64,000 bases of DNA, taken from positions 186,001 through 250,000 of the forward strand of contig CAVZQP010000001.1 of the NCBI GenBank assembly GCA_963777485.1. Reading direction: 5' to 3'. Below are positions 36,998 to 45,845 of the stretch, one piece after another. The notes beneath the pieces were generated by a model that was not told the origin of the DNA, did not search any database, and saw nothing but the letters and a program-made list of their open reading frames with translations. The first letter of the stretch is position 1. The number at the start of each line of letters is the position of its first letter. The stretch comes from Bog-473 sp963777485 (lineage in GTDB: Bacteria; Actinomycetota; Acidimicrobiia; Acidimicrobiales; RAAP-2). The position numbers and the translations under genes are program-made.

Positions 36998-37057
36998 ACT
37001 CAGGCGAAACCCCTGCGTATGAGTGGAAAACCGGGACTGCGTGCCGCTACGGTGCAG
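36998..37057 (+). promoter_or_regulatory. Possible structured leader before the glycan genes
   Basis: Between 36949 and 37182 the sequence folds locally. ACTCA (36998-37002) can pair with TGAGT (37020-37024), or CAGG (37001-37004) with CCTG (37012-37015), and the two choices compete for the same bases. A second stem pairs CTGC (37037-37040) with GCAG (37054-37057) and CCG (37044-37046) with CGG (37050-37052). Purine-rich unpaired GGAAAACCGGGA lies between them. It recalls a riboswitch-type leader but matches no class I know. Confidence 0.3.
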
Positions 37058-37088
37058 ACTGATGCGGGCAACAGCGGAGGGCGCGTCC

Positions 37089-37193
37089 ATGAAGGAAGTT
37101 CTGACGTCACAGGCACGACCACGGCTGGGGCCGGGGTCCGAGCGCTGTCGATCGTTGGCAGGAGAGGTCCGATGTCGGCGCGATGTCGGCTGA
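37089..37193 (+). CDS. Possible 34-residue leader ORF before the GT2 gene
   Basis: ATG 37089 is preceded by GCGGAGGG at good spacing and opens a 34-codon frame rich in Arg. It ends at TGA 37191-37193, just inside the GT2 coding region (start ATG 37183, other frame). An overlapping short ORF with its own ribosome site is a common way to couple or attenuate translation. The frame includes the palindrome TGACGTCA (37102-37109). No homologue is recognised, so coding is uncertain. Confidence 0.3.
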   Translation: MKEVLTSQARPRLGPGSERCRSLAGEVRCRRDVG

Positions 37194-38307
37194 TACGCCC
37201 GACCTGACGGTCATCGTCCCCGCGTACAACGCGGTCCCCCTCCTTCCCGAGTGCGCGCAGCAGTTCAAGGATGCGGCTGCAGACGGCATCTTGGCCGCCG
37301 ATCGGACGCAGGTGATCTTCGTCGACGACGGGAGCACCGACGGGACCGGGAGCTGCGCCGAGGAACTCCTCGCTCCCGAGTTCCCCCGGCTGCGCGTCAT
37401 CAGATTCGACAAGAACTCGGGGAAGGGCGAGGCCGTGCGGGCAGGGATAGCCGCGGCCGAGGCACCCCTGGTCCTCTTCACGGACGTTGACATGTCGGTC
37501 GAACCAACCGATATCCCCGCACTCGTCGATGCCCTCGATACCGCCGATGTCGCCATCGGCTCGCGCTCGGTGCCCGAATCGGTGGTCGAGTCCTTCAACG
37601 TGCAGCGACGGATGATGGGGCGGACGTTCAATCGGTTCGTTCGAGCGGTAACGGGGCTGCCCTTCCTCGATACCCAATGCGGGATCAAAGCGTTTCGGAC
37701 CCCTGCCGCTCGCTTGCTCTTCCATCTCACGAATGCCCGGCGTTTCGCGTTCGACGTGGAACTCCTGGTCTTGGCTCGCCAACTCGGTCTCGAGATCGCC
37801 GAGGTTGCCGTGTTCTGGCACGAGAAGCAGGAGAGCTCCGTACGACTCCTCATGGACCCATTCTCAATGGTGCGCGATGTCACGAATCTGCGATTCCAGC
37901 ATGAGCGGGAACCCGTGCCAGCGCTGGCGATCCCGTGTCGAGGTCACGGTGTCGAGCAGTCAACGACAATTTTGAGGGATGCGTGCCACGCTTCGGGTGT
38001 CCGCTACCCGATTTTCCGTGCCGGTGACGACGAAGTCATTGCGTTGTTGCCGCTCTGCGATGGCGATACCGCGAGGTCCGTGGTCGGCCACCTTCGACGC
38101 GCCGCGCCGGAATGGGAAGTCGACGAACGGGCGATTTCGTTCAGTGGGATGAAGGAACTCCTGCCTTTCGAGGGGCTTGGAGCTCAGGCCAGGGGGGCTG
38201 GGAACGCTCCCTCCTCGGTCCTCGAGACTTTCGCGGGCCCCACCGATCCCTGGGAAACCGGTCACACGAACGGCAACGGCTCGGCTGCGAGGGTGCACCC
38301 GGCTTGA
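37183..38307 (+). CDS. GT2 glycosyltransferase with unusual C-terminal extension
   Basis: 374 residues. The first ~245 form a polyprenyl-phosphate hexose synthase-like GT-A domain: TVIVPAYNAVPLLPE, FVDDGSTDGTG, GKGEAVRAGIAAAEAPLVLFTDVDMS (DxD motif), IGSRSVPES and LDTQCGIKAFRTPAARLLF. The remaining ~130 residues (from ALAIPCRGHGVEQ to the end) are not part of the usual enzyme. They read as a small alpha/beta domain (YPIFRAGDDEVIALLPLCDGDTARSVVGHL) plus a disordered tail. The gene starts the second glycan cluster and overlaps the next gene by 4 bp (TTGA). Confidence 0.82.
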   Translation: MSADTPDLTVIVPAYNAVPLLPECAQQFKDAAADGILAADRTQVIFVDDGSTDGTGSCAEELLAPEFPRLRVIRFDKNSGKGEAVRAGIAAAEAPLVLFTDVDMSVEPTDIPALVDALDTADVAIGSRSVPESVVESFNVQRRMMGRTFNRFVRAVTGLPFLDTQCGIKAFRTPAARLLFHLTNARRFAFDVELLVLARQLGLEIAEVAVFWHEKQESSVRLLMDPFSMVRDVTNLRFQHEREPVPALAIPCRGHGVEQSTTILRDACHASGVRYPIFRAGDDEVIALLPLCDGDTARSVVGHLRRAAPEWEVDERAISFSGMKELLPFEGLGAQARGAGNAPSSVLETFAGPTDPWETGHTNGNGSAARVHPA

Positions 38308-39443
38308 AGGTCGTTGCGCTCAATTGGCGGGACCTGGCACATCCATCTGCAGGTGGCGCGGAGGTGGTGATCGATCACCTCCTCAAGGGCTTTGCGTCCC
38401 GAGGACACGAGGTCTCGCTCGTGTGCGGCGGCCCGGTCCGCGAACGGGAGTACGAAGTCGTCGCGGCAGGTGGCACGTACACCCAATACTTCAAGATCCC
38501 GTGGGTCTGCATTCGGCGCTTCAATCAGGCCGATCTGATCATTGATTCCGAGAACGGCATTCCGTACTTCACGCCGCTGTGGCGCAGGGGACCAACACTC
38601 TGCCTCGTGCATCATGTGCATACGGACCAGTGGGCAACGCGGTTTCCCCGGCCACTGGCGTCGGTAGCCCGAGAAGCAGAACACCGACTGATTCCGGCGG
38701 TGTACCGCCGCCGTCTCTTTGTCGCAGTCTCTTCGTCGACCGCCCAAGCTCTCGAAGACCTCGGCGTGAAAGCTGAACAGATCCGGGTCATCGAGTCGGG
38801 TGTGGATCTCCCAGCCGGTCCCAGGGTTGCGAAATCCGCCGAACCGCTCTTCGTTGCTCTCACCCGACTCGTTCCGCACAAGAGGGTTCACCTGCTCCTC
38901 GAGGCCTGGCGAAAGGTCGGACCGGTCGTAGGGGGTCGATTCATCGTGATCGGAGACGGACCCGCGCTGGGCTCCCTTCGGAGCATGGCAACGGACATCC
39001 CCGGGGTCGAACTCACCGGATGGGTCGATGACGCAAAGAAGTGGCGGTTACTGGGCGAGGCCTGGTTCATGGTGCACGCGTCGCACCACGAAGGGTGGGG
39101 GATCGCCATCATGGAAGCGGCGGCCGCCGGCACACCGGGCCTGGTGGTCGACGCCCCGGGGGTGCGGGATTGTGTGGTCGACGGGGACACCGGGGTCATC
39201 GTCCGCGCACCGACCGAGCGGGACCTGCCAGAGGCGGTCGCCCGTGCATGGATCGATCTCGCTGCTGACCCCGAGCGACGGATACGGCTCGGCCGGGCCT
39301 CCCGCGCCCGGGCGGCCGAGTACTCGTGGGACCGGGTGGTCGAAAGGTGGATCGAGGTTGCAACTGAGGCCGTCGCACTGGCTCCTGCGACGCGATCGCA
39401 CAAGGTCCCTGTGCCTCATCGACGCCGTCAGTATTCAAGATGA
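38304..39443 (+). CDS. GT4-family glycosyltransferase
   Basis: 379 residues from TTG 38304, overlapping the previous stop. The N-terminal Rossmann domain has HPSAGGAEVVIDHLLKGFASRGHEV, and the C-terminal domain has LFVALTRLVPHKRVHLLLEAW, GWVDDAKKW and HASHHEGWGIAIMEAAAAGTP, the E-x7-E motif that binds the nucleotide sugar. It is a retaining GT-B enzyme acting at the cytoplasmic face of the membrane. Donor and acceptor cannot be read from sequence. It is co-translated with the flanking GT2 and methyltransferase genes. Confidence 0.88.
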   Translation: MKVVALNWRDLAHPSAGGAEVVIDHLLKGFASRGHEVSLVCGGPVREREYEVVAAGGTYTQYFKIPWVCIRRFNQADLIIDSENGIPYFTPLWRRGPTLCLVHHVHTDQWATRFPRPLASVAREAEHRLIPAVYRRRLFVAVSSSTAQALEDLGVKAEQIRVIESGVDLPAGPRVAKSAEPLFVALTRLVPHKRVHLLLEAWRKVGPVVGGRFIVIGDGPALGSLRSMATDIPGVELTGWVDDAKKWRLLGEAWFMVHASHHEGWGIAIMEAAAAGTPGLVVDAPGVRDCVVDGDTGVIVRAPTERDLPEAVARAWIDLAADPERRIRLGRASRARAAEYSWDRVVERWIEVATEAVALAPATRSHKVPVPHRRRQYSR

Positions 39444-40084
39444 GCGTGCGCGCCCGGTTTTCGAGGATCGTGTCGCACCCCAAGGTCTTCGACGCGCAGA
39501 CGGCCCTTCTCGGCGGCAAGCGTCTCGCTCTCACACTCAAGCCGATCGCCCTTCACACCACACGGGGACAGGCCCGCGGGACGGTGCTCGATGTGGGTGG
39601 GGGCACGGCCAGCGGCCATTCGCTGTGGCCGGCGGACTGGACCTACATCAGCCTCGATCCGGACAAGAGAGTTGTTCGCCGCGACGCTTCTCGCGGCACG
39701 ATCCGGCGTATCGTCGGCGACGCTTCATGCTTGGGTTTCGGGGACGATTCGGTGGACGTGGTGATGATGAAGGGCGTCTCGCATCATTTGGACGACTCGA
39801 CGTGGTTGTCGGCGTTGTCAGAGGTGCGCCGGATTCTGAGGCCGGATGGATACTTCTTGTTCGTCGACGGCGTGTTCTCGCGAGAGAGATGGATCTCGCG
39901 CCTCGCGTGGTTCGCCGACACCGGGAGATTTCCCCGCCCATCGGAAGAACTCGAGATCGCAATCGCGAACTCATTCGAGGTGGAGTCGATAGAGCGCATG
40001 AACCTCCTTCACCACTCCCTCGTGTTGGTTGGCCGACCCCACCCGGCGCTGCGTGGTGGGCTCACCGAGCGAATCGGAAGGTGA
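39440..40084 (+). CDS. SAM-dependent methyltransferase
   Basis: 214 residues, start overlapping the GT4 stop (ATGA). Motif I is TVLDVGGGTASG, motif II lies in YISLDPDKRVV, GDASCLGFGDDSVDVVMMKGVSHHL holds the next strand with the DDSVD loop, and RRILRPDGYFLFVDGV is motif III. This is a class I fold of the Methyltransf_11 type. Together with its cluster place, it may methylate a glycan or a lipid-linked intermediate. The exact acceptor is unknown. Confidence 0.85.
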   Translation: MSVRARFSRIVSHPKVFDAQTALLGGKRLALTLKPIALHTTRGQARGTVLDVGGGTASGHSLWPADWTYISLDPDKRVVRRDASRGTIRRIVGDASCLGFGDDSVDVVMMKGVSHHLDDSTWLSALSEVRRILRPDGYFLFVDGVFSRERWISRLAWFADTGRFPRPSEELEIAIANSFEVESIERMNLLHHSLVLVGRPHPALRGGLTERIGR

Positions 40085-40112
40085 GCCGGGGGCCACACGT
40101 CACAGGAGCCAC

Positions 40113-43100
40113 ATGACCGCGGTGATCCTGGAAAGGCAGGGTCAACTCGCAAGCGAATTCGACGACACGGTTCAGCTTCCGCGAGGGGTGCTTGTCGCAG
40201 TCTCGGCGGGTATTGCAGCGCTGTGCTTCCTGCAGGCACCCGGTCGGATCGTTGCCGACACGAAGCTCGATATCGCGGTTGCCCCACTGACGTTCCTGGG
40301 CCACGCCCTTCACCTGTGGTCGCCGCAGCAGGCGTTCGGTGGGGTCGCCTATCAGGCCTACGGCTACTTCCTGCCCATGGGGCCCTTCTTCGCCATCGGA
40401 CATGCCCTCGGCCTGCCCACCTGGGTCATCCAACGCCTCTGGGTCGCCCTCCTTCTGATTGTCGGGTTCTGGGGTCTTGTCAGGTTGGCCGAAGTCCTCA
40501 ACGTCGGGTCCCCTCGGAGTCGCCTGGTCGCGGCACTCGCCTACGTCTTCATGTCTCCGATCACCCTTCTCGGAGCCGTCTCTGCGTACATCCTTCCGTT
40601 CTCGTTGCTCCCTTGGACCGTCATCCCCTTGGCCCGCGGTATACGAGGAGGCTCTACGCGGCTGGCGGCGTGCCGATCCGGCTTGGCCATCCTCTTGATC
40701 GGCGGAACGAATGCCGCGGCCGTCGTCGCCGTACTGCCTCTGCCATTCCTCTATCTGCTGACGCGCACCCCGGGCAAGCGACGGAGGCAATTGTTGGAGT
40801 GGTGGATTCTCGCGGTCTTCCTCGCGTGTGCATGGTGGGCCGGCTCGCTCCTCTTGGAGGCGCGTTACGGGTTCAACCTGCTGCCCTTCACCGAGCTCTC
40901 GGGAACCACGACCGCGGTGTCGTCGCTCGTCGACCTGTTGAGAGGAAGTTCCTATTGGGTTGCCTTCGACCAGCTCGACCCGACGGCAATCAAGAGCGGA
41001 CTCGAGGCTGTGACGTCCCCCCTCATGATCCTTGCCGGCGGGTTCCTGGGTGCGCTGGGGCTGTACGGGCTCGCCCACAGACAGATGAAAGAACGCACGT
41101 GGCTCGTCGCGTCACTCGCGCTTGGAGTCGTCGTCGTCGGTGCCGGCTACCCGGGACACTTCGGTGCTCCTTTCAGCGGCCCCGTAGGGACGGCCCTCAA
41201 CGGACCGCTCGCGTTGTTCCGAAACGTCTGGAAGTTTCAGCCGATCATCAACTTGCCGCTCGCACTGGGCCTCGCCCACGCCGTCCATTCACTCTCGGCT
41301 CGCCGGGACTTGACCAGATCGCTCCGTGGATGGGCGTCGAGGAGTCGTGTCGTTGTCATCCCGTTGGCCGCCGTCGCAGTCGCAGGCTTGGCCATACCGT
41401 TCATCAATGACAACTTCTTTCCCTCGGGATCATTCGCGAACGTGCCGAGCTACTGGCAATCGACAGCTACATGGTTGAACAGCCACGCGGGGAGAACGAC
41501 GAGCCTGCTAGTCCCGGGCTCGCCCGTCGGCTACTACACGTGGGGATCCCCTCTCGACGAACCGATGCAATGGCTGTCGAGTGCCAACTGGGCCGTGCGG
41601 GGGCTGATCCCGGACAGCTCAGAGGGAAATATCGAGGTTCTGGACGCGGTGGACCACGTTCTCCAGGGCGGCGTGCCCAATGGCGGACTCCCCGCGTTTC
41701 TCGCCCAGTCCGGCGTGCGCTATGTGGTCGAACGAAACGACCTTGGCCCCGAGGTGGGCGCACCGTCGTCCCTCCAGGTGCACGACGTCTTGTCGCAGAC
41801 TCCCGGGCTGAAGCGGGTGGCTGCATTCGGCCCCAGGCAAGTGGCGCGCTTCGGGTCACTGCGCACTTCGCTGCCCGCTGTCGAGGTCTACGCGGTCCAC
41901 CGGACGGTCTCGCCCATCAGCACGGCACCGGTCGGGGGCTCACTCGTCGTCAGTGGCGGCGCGCAGGCTCTTCTCGCTCTCGACCAGTTGGGTCTCGACC
42001 CGGGCAATCGAGCGGTCCTCCTCGCAGGCGATGGGGGGCAGAACGCAAAGGGGCAGACCTGGGTCGTCAGCGACAGCGCACCCAGGACGGACGTGCAGTT
42101 CGGGTCCATCTGGGACAACGAGACTTACGTGCTGACCCGCAGGGAAGCCAGCCCCGTGACCGGAAAACCGCCAACCAGTTGGACGATCGTGACCGGCTCC
42201 GCACACCAAACGGTCGCCTCGTTCATCGGCGCTGCACGTATATCGGCTTCCTCGTTCGGATCGACGAACCTGGTCCAGTTACCCCAGAACCAGCCGGCGG
42301 CCGCCATGGACGGCGAGCGGGACACGGCGTGGATCGCCAACGCGTCGAACGATTCGGTCGGGCAGTGGATCCGCGTGGACCTGACCCATGCGGTCACGGT
42401 TCCCGTCATCGGCATCGTATTGAGCTCCTCGCCACAAACCCCACGCGTGACACAGATCACCATCGCCACGGCACGCGGTACCGTCCACGAGAACGTGAAT
42501 CCGCTCGCGACCAATCAGCTCGTCCGGGTTCCCGCAGGTGCGACGCGGTGGTTCAAGATCACCTTTGCAAAGGTCTCCCCACCGCGCCGTCCCGGCCCGT
42601 ATCCCGTGGGTGCAGGGATTGTGGAGCTCAAGATCCCCGGTGTGACGATCCAGAAGGCACAGGTCGTCCCTGCCGATGAACGTGGCCGGTTCGCCCGTCC
42701 CGGCACACGCCCTCCGCTTTACGTGTTCACGTCGCCGGTGCCGGGTCATGCGGGGGGCGTGGCCCTGGGTGGCGACGACCAGGAGCCCCGCATGGTCAGG
42801 CTCTTCAGCTCCCCGAAGGCCCAGTCGGTCAACGTGCGGGGCCTCGTGACGGCGCGCCCCGGTCTCGACCTGGCCTCAGTGATCGGAACACTCGGCCTGC
42901 GTGCTCTGACCTCGCAACCGTTCCACCTCGCATGCGGACAGGGACCGGTGATCTCCGTTGACGGAACGAAACTCGAGACAGAGGTGAACGGGACCGATGA
43001 GGCCCTGGGCGGCTACGGGGAAATGGAATTCGCGACCTGCGGTCCGAACGCCTCGGTGGATCTGACCCCGGGTGCCCACGTCTTCGAGGGCAACGCAGGG

Positions 43101-43904
43101 GGGTATCTCAAGGTGAATGCCGTCGCGCTGATTCCGTCATCCGCCTCCGCCTCCGCCTCCGCCTATGCCCCCGCCCCGCCCGGCCGTTCTGTCTCGGTGA
43201 TCAACTGGGGTCCGGACCACCGTTCCGTCGTCGTGGGAGGCGGAGGATCGTCCTACCTCGTCGTCCACCAGAACTTCAATGCCGGTTGGACAGCCGAACT
43301 GGGCAACCGGACCCTGAGATCGGCGCGGATCAACGGGTGGCAGCAGGCTTGGGTCCTCCCGTCTGGATCCGGAGGTGTCGTCACCCTCATCTACACCCCG
43401 GATCGTCTGTACCAGATCGGCCTGATCATCGGGTTGGCGCTCGTCTGCCTCCTTGTCGCATTCGCCCTATGGCCGGCGAGGCGAGAGAACGACGCCAGGG
43501 CGCGGGGGGCAAGAGCGGATCTGCCCACGGCGTTGGCGATAGGAGCCGCGTTGGTGGTCTTGATCGTCGTTGCGGGTGCCCTTGCCGTCATCTTTCCCGT
43601 GCTCCTGCTCTTGGCCTGGCTCGTTCGATCTGGCCGTTGGCTTTCCGTCCTGGCGGGAGCGTCCTTCCTCGTGGCCGGCGCCGCCGCCGCGATCCACATC
43701 GGCCGGTTCCCCGCAAGCGATGTCGGGGTCTTCGGGTGGCCGGCCCAGGTCGCTTCGGCCCTTGCCCTGGCCGCCGTCTTCAGCTCGGTTGTGGTGCACA
43801 GCTCGCGCTGGACACGCAAGGCGAGGGATGTGTCCGAGACGAATCGACGCGAACATGGTGACCAAGCCGCATTCGCGCAAGCGAGACACGCAAACCGGTC
43901 ATGA
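40113..43904 (+). CDS. aftD: AftD-like arabinofuranosyltransferase
   Basis: 1263 residues from ATG 40113 after CACAGGAGCC. The N-terminal half is a GT-C membrane domain of about 11-13 helices. Its first outer loop (DTKLDIAVAPLTFLGHALHLW followed by QAYGYFLPMGPFF) is the DUF3367/AftD signature. Soluble carbohydrate-binding-like parts follow, including a discoidin-like stretch (AMDGERDTAWIANAS...VGQWIRVDLTHAV). Helices return near 1110-1200. Mycobacterial AftD adds alpha-1,3-arabinofuranose branches to arabinan using decaprenyl-phosphoarabinose. A (CCGCCT)4 repeat at 43141-43164 codes for Ser-Ala repeats. The sugar in this organism is inferred. Confidence 0.85.
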   Translation: MTAVILERQGQLASEFDDTVQLPRGVLVAVSAGIAALCFLQAPGRIVADTKLDIAVAPLTFLGHALHLWSPQQAFGGVAYQAYGYFLPMGPFFAIGHALGLPTWVIQRLWVALLLIVGFWGLVRLAEVLNVGSPRSRLVAALAYVFMSPITLLGAVSAYILPFSLLPWTVIPLARGIRGGSTRLAACRSGLAILLIGGTNAAAVVAVLPLPFLYLLTRTPGKRRRQLLEWWILAVFLACAWWAGSLLLEARYGFNLLPFTELSGTTTAVSSLVDLLRGSSYWVAFDQLDPTAIKSGLEAVTSPLMILAGGFLGALGLYGLAHRQMKERTWLVASLALGVVVVGAGYPGHFGAPFSGPVGTALNGPLALFRNVWKFQPIINLPLALGLAHAVHSLSARRDLTRSLRGWASRSRVVVIPLAAVAVAGLAIPFINDNFFPSGSFANVPSYWQSTATWLNSHAGRTTSLLVPGSPVGYYTWGSPLDEPMQWLSSANWAVRGLIPDSSEGNIEVLDAVDHVLQGGVPNGGLPAFLAQSGVRYVVERNDLGPEVGAPSSLQVHDVLSQTPGLKRVAAFGPRQVARFGSLRTSLPAVEVYAVHRTVSPISTAPVGGSLVVSGGAQALLALDQLGLDPGNRAVLLAGDGGQNAKGQTWVVSDSAPRTDVQFGSIWDNETYVLTRREASPVTGKPPTSWTIVTGSAHQTVASFIGAARISASSFGSTNLVQLPQNQPAAAMDGERDTAWIANASNDSVGQWIRVDLTHAVTVPVIGIVLSSSPQTPRVTQITIATARGTVHENVNPLATNQLVRVPAGATRWFKITFAKVSPPRRPGPYPVGAGIVELKIPGVTIQKAQVVPADERGRFARPGTRPPLYVFTSPVPGHAGGVALGGDDQEPRMVRLFSSPKAQSVNVRGLVTARPGLDLASVIGTLGLRALTSQPFHLACGQGPVISVDGTKLETEVNGTDEALGGYGEMEFATCGPNASVDLTPGAHVFEGNAGGYLKVNAVALIPSSASASASAYAPAPPGRSVSVINWGPDHRSVVVGGGGSSYLVVHQNFNAGWTAELGNRTLRSARINGWQQAWVLPSGSGGVVTLIYTPDRLYQIGLIIGLALVCLLVAFALWPARRENDARARGARADLPTALAIGAALVVLIVVAGALAVIFPVLLLLAWLVRSGRWLSVLAGASFLVAGAAAAIHIGRFPASDVGVFGWPAQVASALALAAVFSSVVVHSSRWTRKARDVSETNRREHGDQAAFAQARHANRS

Positions 43905-44761
43905 CAAATCGAGACAACACGCACCGTCAGGACGTCGAGACCATGAAGTCCTCGTGGGACGCGCGCGCGGTGTCGAATCCGCTCTACGCCATCGACGCCA
44001 GCCGGCACCATTGGGATGTCGAGGAGTTCTATGAGCAAGGTTTGACCCTCGCCGCAAAGATCGTCGATCCCGCTCTGGACGCCCTATCGGTCGACCCGAA
44101 GGGACGACGCGTGCTCGAGCTCGGCTGTGGTATGGGCCGCCTCTTCGAAGGTCTGTCCCGGCGGTTTGGCGAGATTTGGGGGACCGATATCTCCATGGAA
44201 ATGATCCGCCAGGGTCGCTCTCTGTGCCCGGTTGAAGCGACCTGGATACTGGGCGACGGATCGACCCTCAAAGAGGTGGAGCAAGAGACCATCGACCACG
44301 CGCTGTCTTTCGAAGTGTTCGAACACATTCCTCAACCGTCAATCATCCACGGTTACTTCGTGGAGATGCACCGGGTCCTCCGAGCGGGCGGGACGTTTCA
44401 GGCACAGTTACGACGTGCAAGCGACACTCCGAGACAAGCGGTGGTGCGAGCGATGCCGAGGGCCTTGCGCGTCTTTTCGGGGTCCGCTCTCAGAAGGGTC
44501 GGAGTACTGCCGGTCCGAGGCGACATCGACACCTGGCTCGGCTGCATTGTTGAGCCGGACGCTGCGCTGTCAATGACTGCGGACATCGGTTTCGTGGACT
44601 GCAGGGTCTTTGCGACGGATTTTGGTGAGGACGCCCATGCGGGCCCCCACTACTGGATCCTGGGCCGTAAGCCTCCCGACCGTGACGACGCAAAGCGGGA
44701 CCAGCACGGTCAGCGACGAAGGAGTCCCGAAACGCTCGAAGGGATGGCCGAAGACCTATAG
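43901..44761 (+). CDS. SAM-dependent methyltransferase
   Basis: 286 residues, start overlapping the aftD stop (ATGA). RRVLELGCGMGRLFEGLSRRFGEIWGTDIS carries motif I and the acidic end of strand 2; ALSFEVFEHIPQPSIIHGYFVEMHRVLRAGG is the usual middle part. The last ~70 residues are less conserved, with Arg-rich and Asp/Arg-rich ends. It differs from the methyltransferase at 39440, so the cluster has two distinct enzymes. Methylation of a glycan is the most likely role given the operon. Confidence 0.85.
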   Translation: MTNRDNTHRQDVETMKSSWDARAVSNPLYAIDASRHHWDVEEFYEQGLTLAAKIVDPALDALSVDPKGRRVLELGCGMGRLFEGLSRRFGEIWGTDISMEMIRQGRSLCPVEATWILGDGSTLKEVEQETIDHALSFEVFEHIPQPSIIHGYFVEMHRVLRAGGTFQAQLRRASDTPRQAVVRAMPRALRVFSGSALRRVGVLPVRGDIDTWLGCIVEPDAALSMTADIGFVDCRVFATDFGEDAHAGPHYWILGRKPPDRDDAKRDQHGQRRRSPETLEGMAEDL

Positions 44762-44778
44762 CGTTGCACGCATCTTCA

Positions 44779-44851
44779 GCCCCCGTAGCTCAGGGGATAG
44801 AGCAACGGTTTCCTAAACCGTGTGTCGCACGTTCGAATCGTGCCGGGGGCG
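44779..44851 (+). tRNA. tRNA-Arg (anticodon CCT)
   Basis: A complete cloverleaf of 73 nt. The acceptor stem pairs GCCCCCG (44779-44785) with CGGGGGC (44144 offset: 44844-44850), followed by discriminator G 44851. The D stem is GCTC/GAGC, the anticodon stem ACGGT/ACCGT with loop TTCCTAA (anticodon 44812-44814), and the T stem GCACG/CGTGC with loop TTCGAAT. No CCA is encoded. It reads AGG codons. It lies 17 bp after the methyltransferase gene, on the same strand, inside the glycan cluster. Confidence 0.97.
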
Positions 44852-44927
44852 CAGCAGCACCGTGACCAAGTTTCCTGCGAACACAAGGACGATCGGGCGA
44901 TCTCATGACATCTGGTTTCGTTGACGG

Positions 44928-45827
44928 GTGACCAGCGGCCCATTTCGTCGCGTCTGCCTGCTGGCTTCGGCCCTCTTGACGGCATGCGCTCTCACCGCAG
45001 CGATCGCCAACGCCGCAGCAGCTCATCAGCAAGTCAGGCACGATGCCACAAGGCTCCCGGTCAGGATCGACGTCTTTGGCGACTCGACTGCGCTGAGCCT
45101 TGCGTGGGGTCTGGCCGCGAAGCCGCTCACGGCTCGCTACGGGTACACGCTGCAGAACTTGGGAAACCTTGGATGCGGCGTGGTCGATGGACCCGTTGTC
45201 CGATTCAGGGGTACCTACTACTTGGACCACACTGAGTGCAACGGTGCGCCGCCCGCAACTGGAGCACCGCTCAGCGCCCAACCCTGGCCGACGCAATGGC
45301 AGGCGGCAATGGCAGTCGACCACCCCAACGTTGTCGTCGTTTTGGCTGGACGATGGGAGATCGTTGACCGTGTCTATGACGGAGCTTGGACCAATATCCT
45401 CCAGCCCACGTATCAGCACTATGTGAAGCGGCAGCTCGAATTGGCCTCTGACTTGATCACCTCGACGGGGGCGAACGTCATATTCATGACCTCGCCGTGT
45501 GTGAACGAGGCAAAGGGGCCCAATGGCGTGCCGTATCCAGAGAGCGATCCCCGTCGTCTCGCGGAATACAACCGGCTGGTCCGACAAGTGGTTGCCGAGC
45601 ACCCGAAGACCGACAAGCTGATTGATCTCGACGCGCTTGTCTGCCCCGGGGGGAACTTCAGAGAGAAGTACGAGGGTGTCAAGATCCGAACGGCGGATGG
45701 GATCCATTTCACCGAGGTGTCCGGTGTCGTCCTCGGCTCCGCCCTCATGCCCACGATCGTCAAGTGGGGTCGCGCCCAGATTGCCCGTACACCGGCGACG
45801 ACATCGCCCCTAGCACCGCATGCCTGA
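44928..45827 (+). CDS. Secreted SGNH/GDSL-like hydrolase
   Basis: 299 residues from GTG 44928. A signal peptide (VCLLASALLTACALTAAIANAAAA) is clear. Block I reads IDVFGDSTALSLA with the nucleophile Ser53. The catalytic Asp257 and His260 are in ADGIHFTEVSG. The middle LAGRWEIVDRV is the third block. Such domains remove or add acyl groups on surface glycans and often follow acyltransferase domains; here the domain is alone and exported. Its 3' end faces that of the FkbM gene 18 bp away; a small hairpin (45829-45841) sits between. Confidence 0.82.
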   Translation: MTSGPFRRVCLLASALLTACALTAAIANAAAAHQQVRHDATRLPVRIDVFGDSTALSLAWGLAAKPLTARYGYTLQNLGNLGCGVVDGPVVRFRGTYYLDHTECNGAPPATGAPLSAQPWPTQWQAAMAVDHPNVVVVLAGRWEIVDRVYDGAWTNILQPTYQHYVKRQLELASDLITSTGANVIFMTSPCVNEAKGPNGVPYPESDPRRLAEYNRLVRQVVAEHPKTDKLIDLDALVCPGGNFREKYEGVKIRTADGIHFTEVSGVVLGSALMPTIVKWGRAQIARTPATTSPLAPHA

Positions 45828-45845
45828 TTGCCCGCTGGGCACAAA

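Noticed and set aside
36998..37085. c-di-GMP-I (GEMM) riboswitch
   Set aside because: GGCGAAACC and GGGAC-like pieces recall it, but the conserved GACGCAAAGCC segment is missing.
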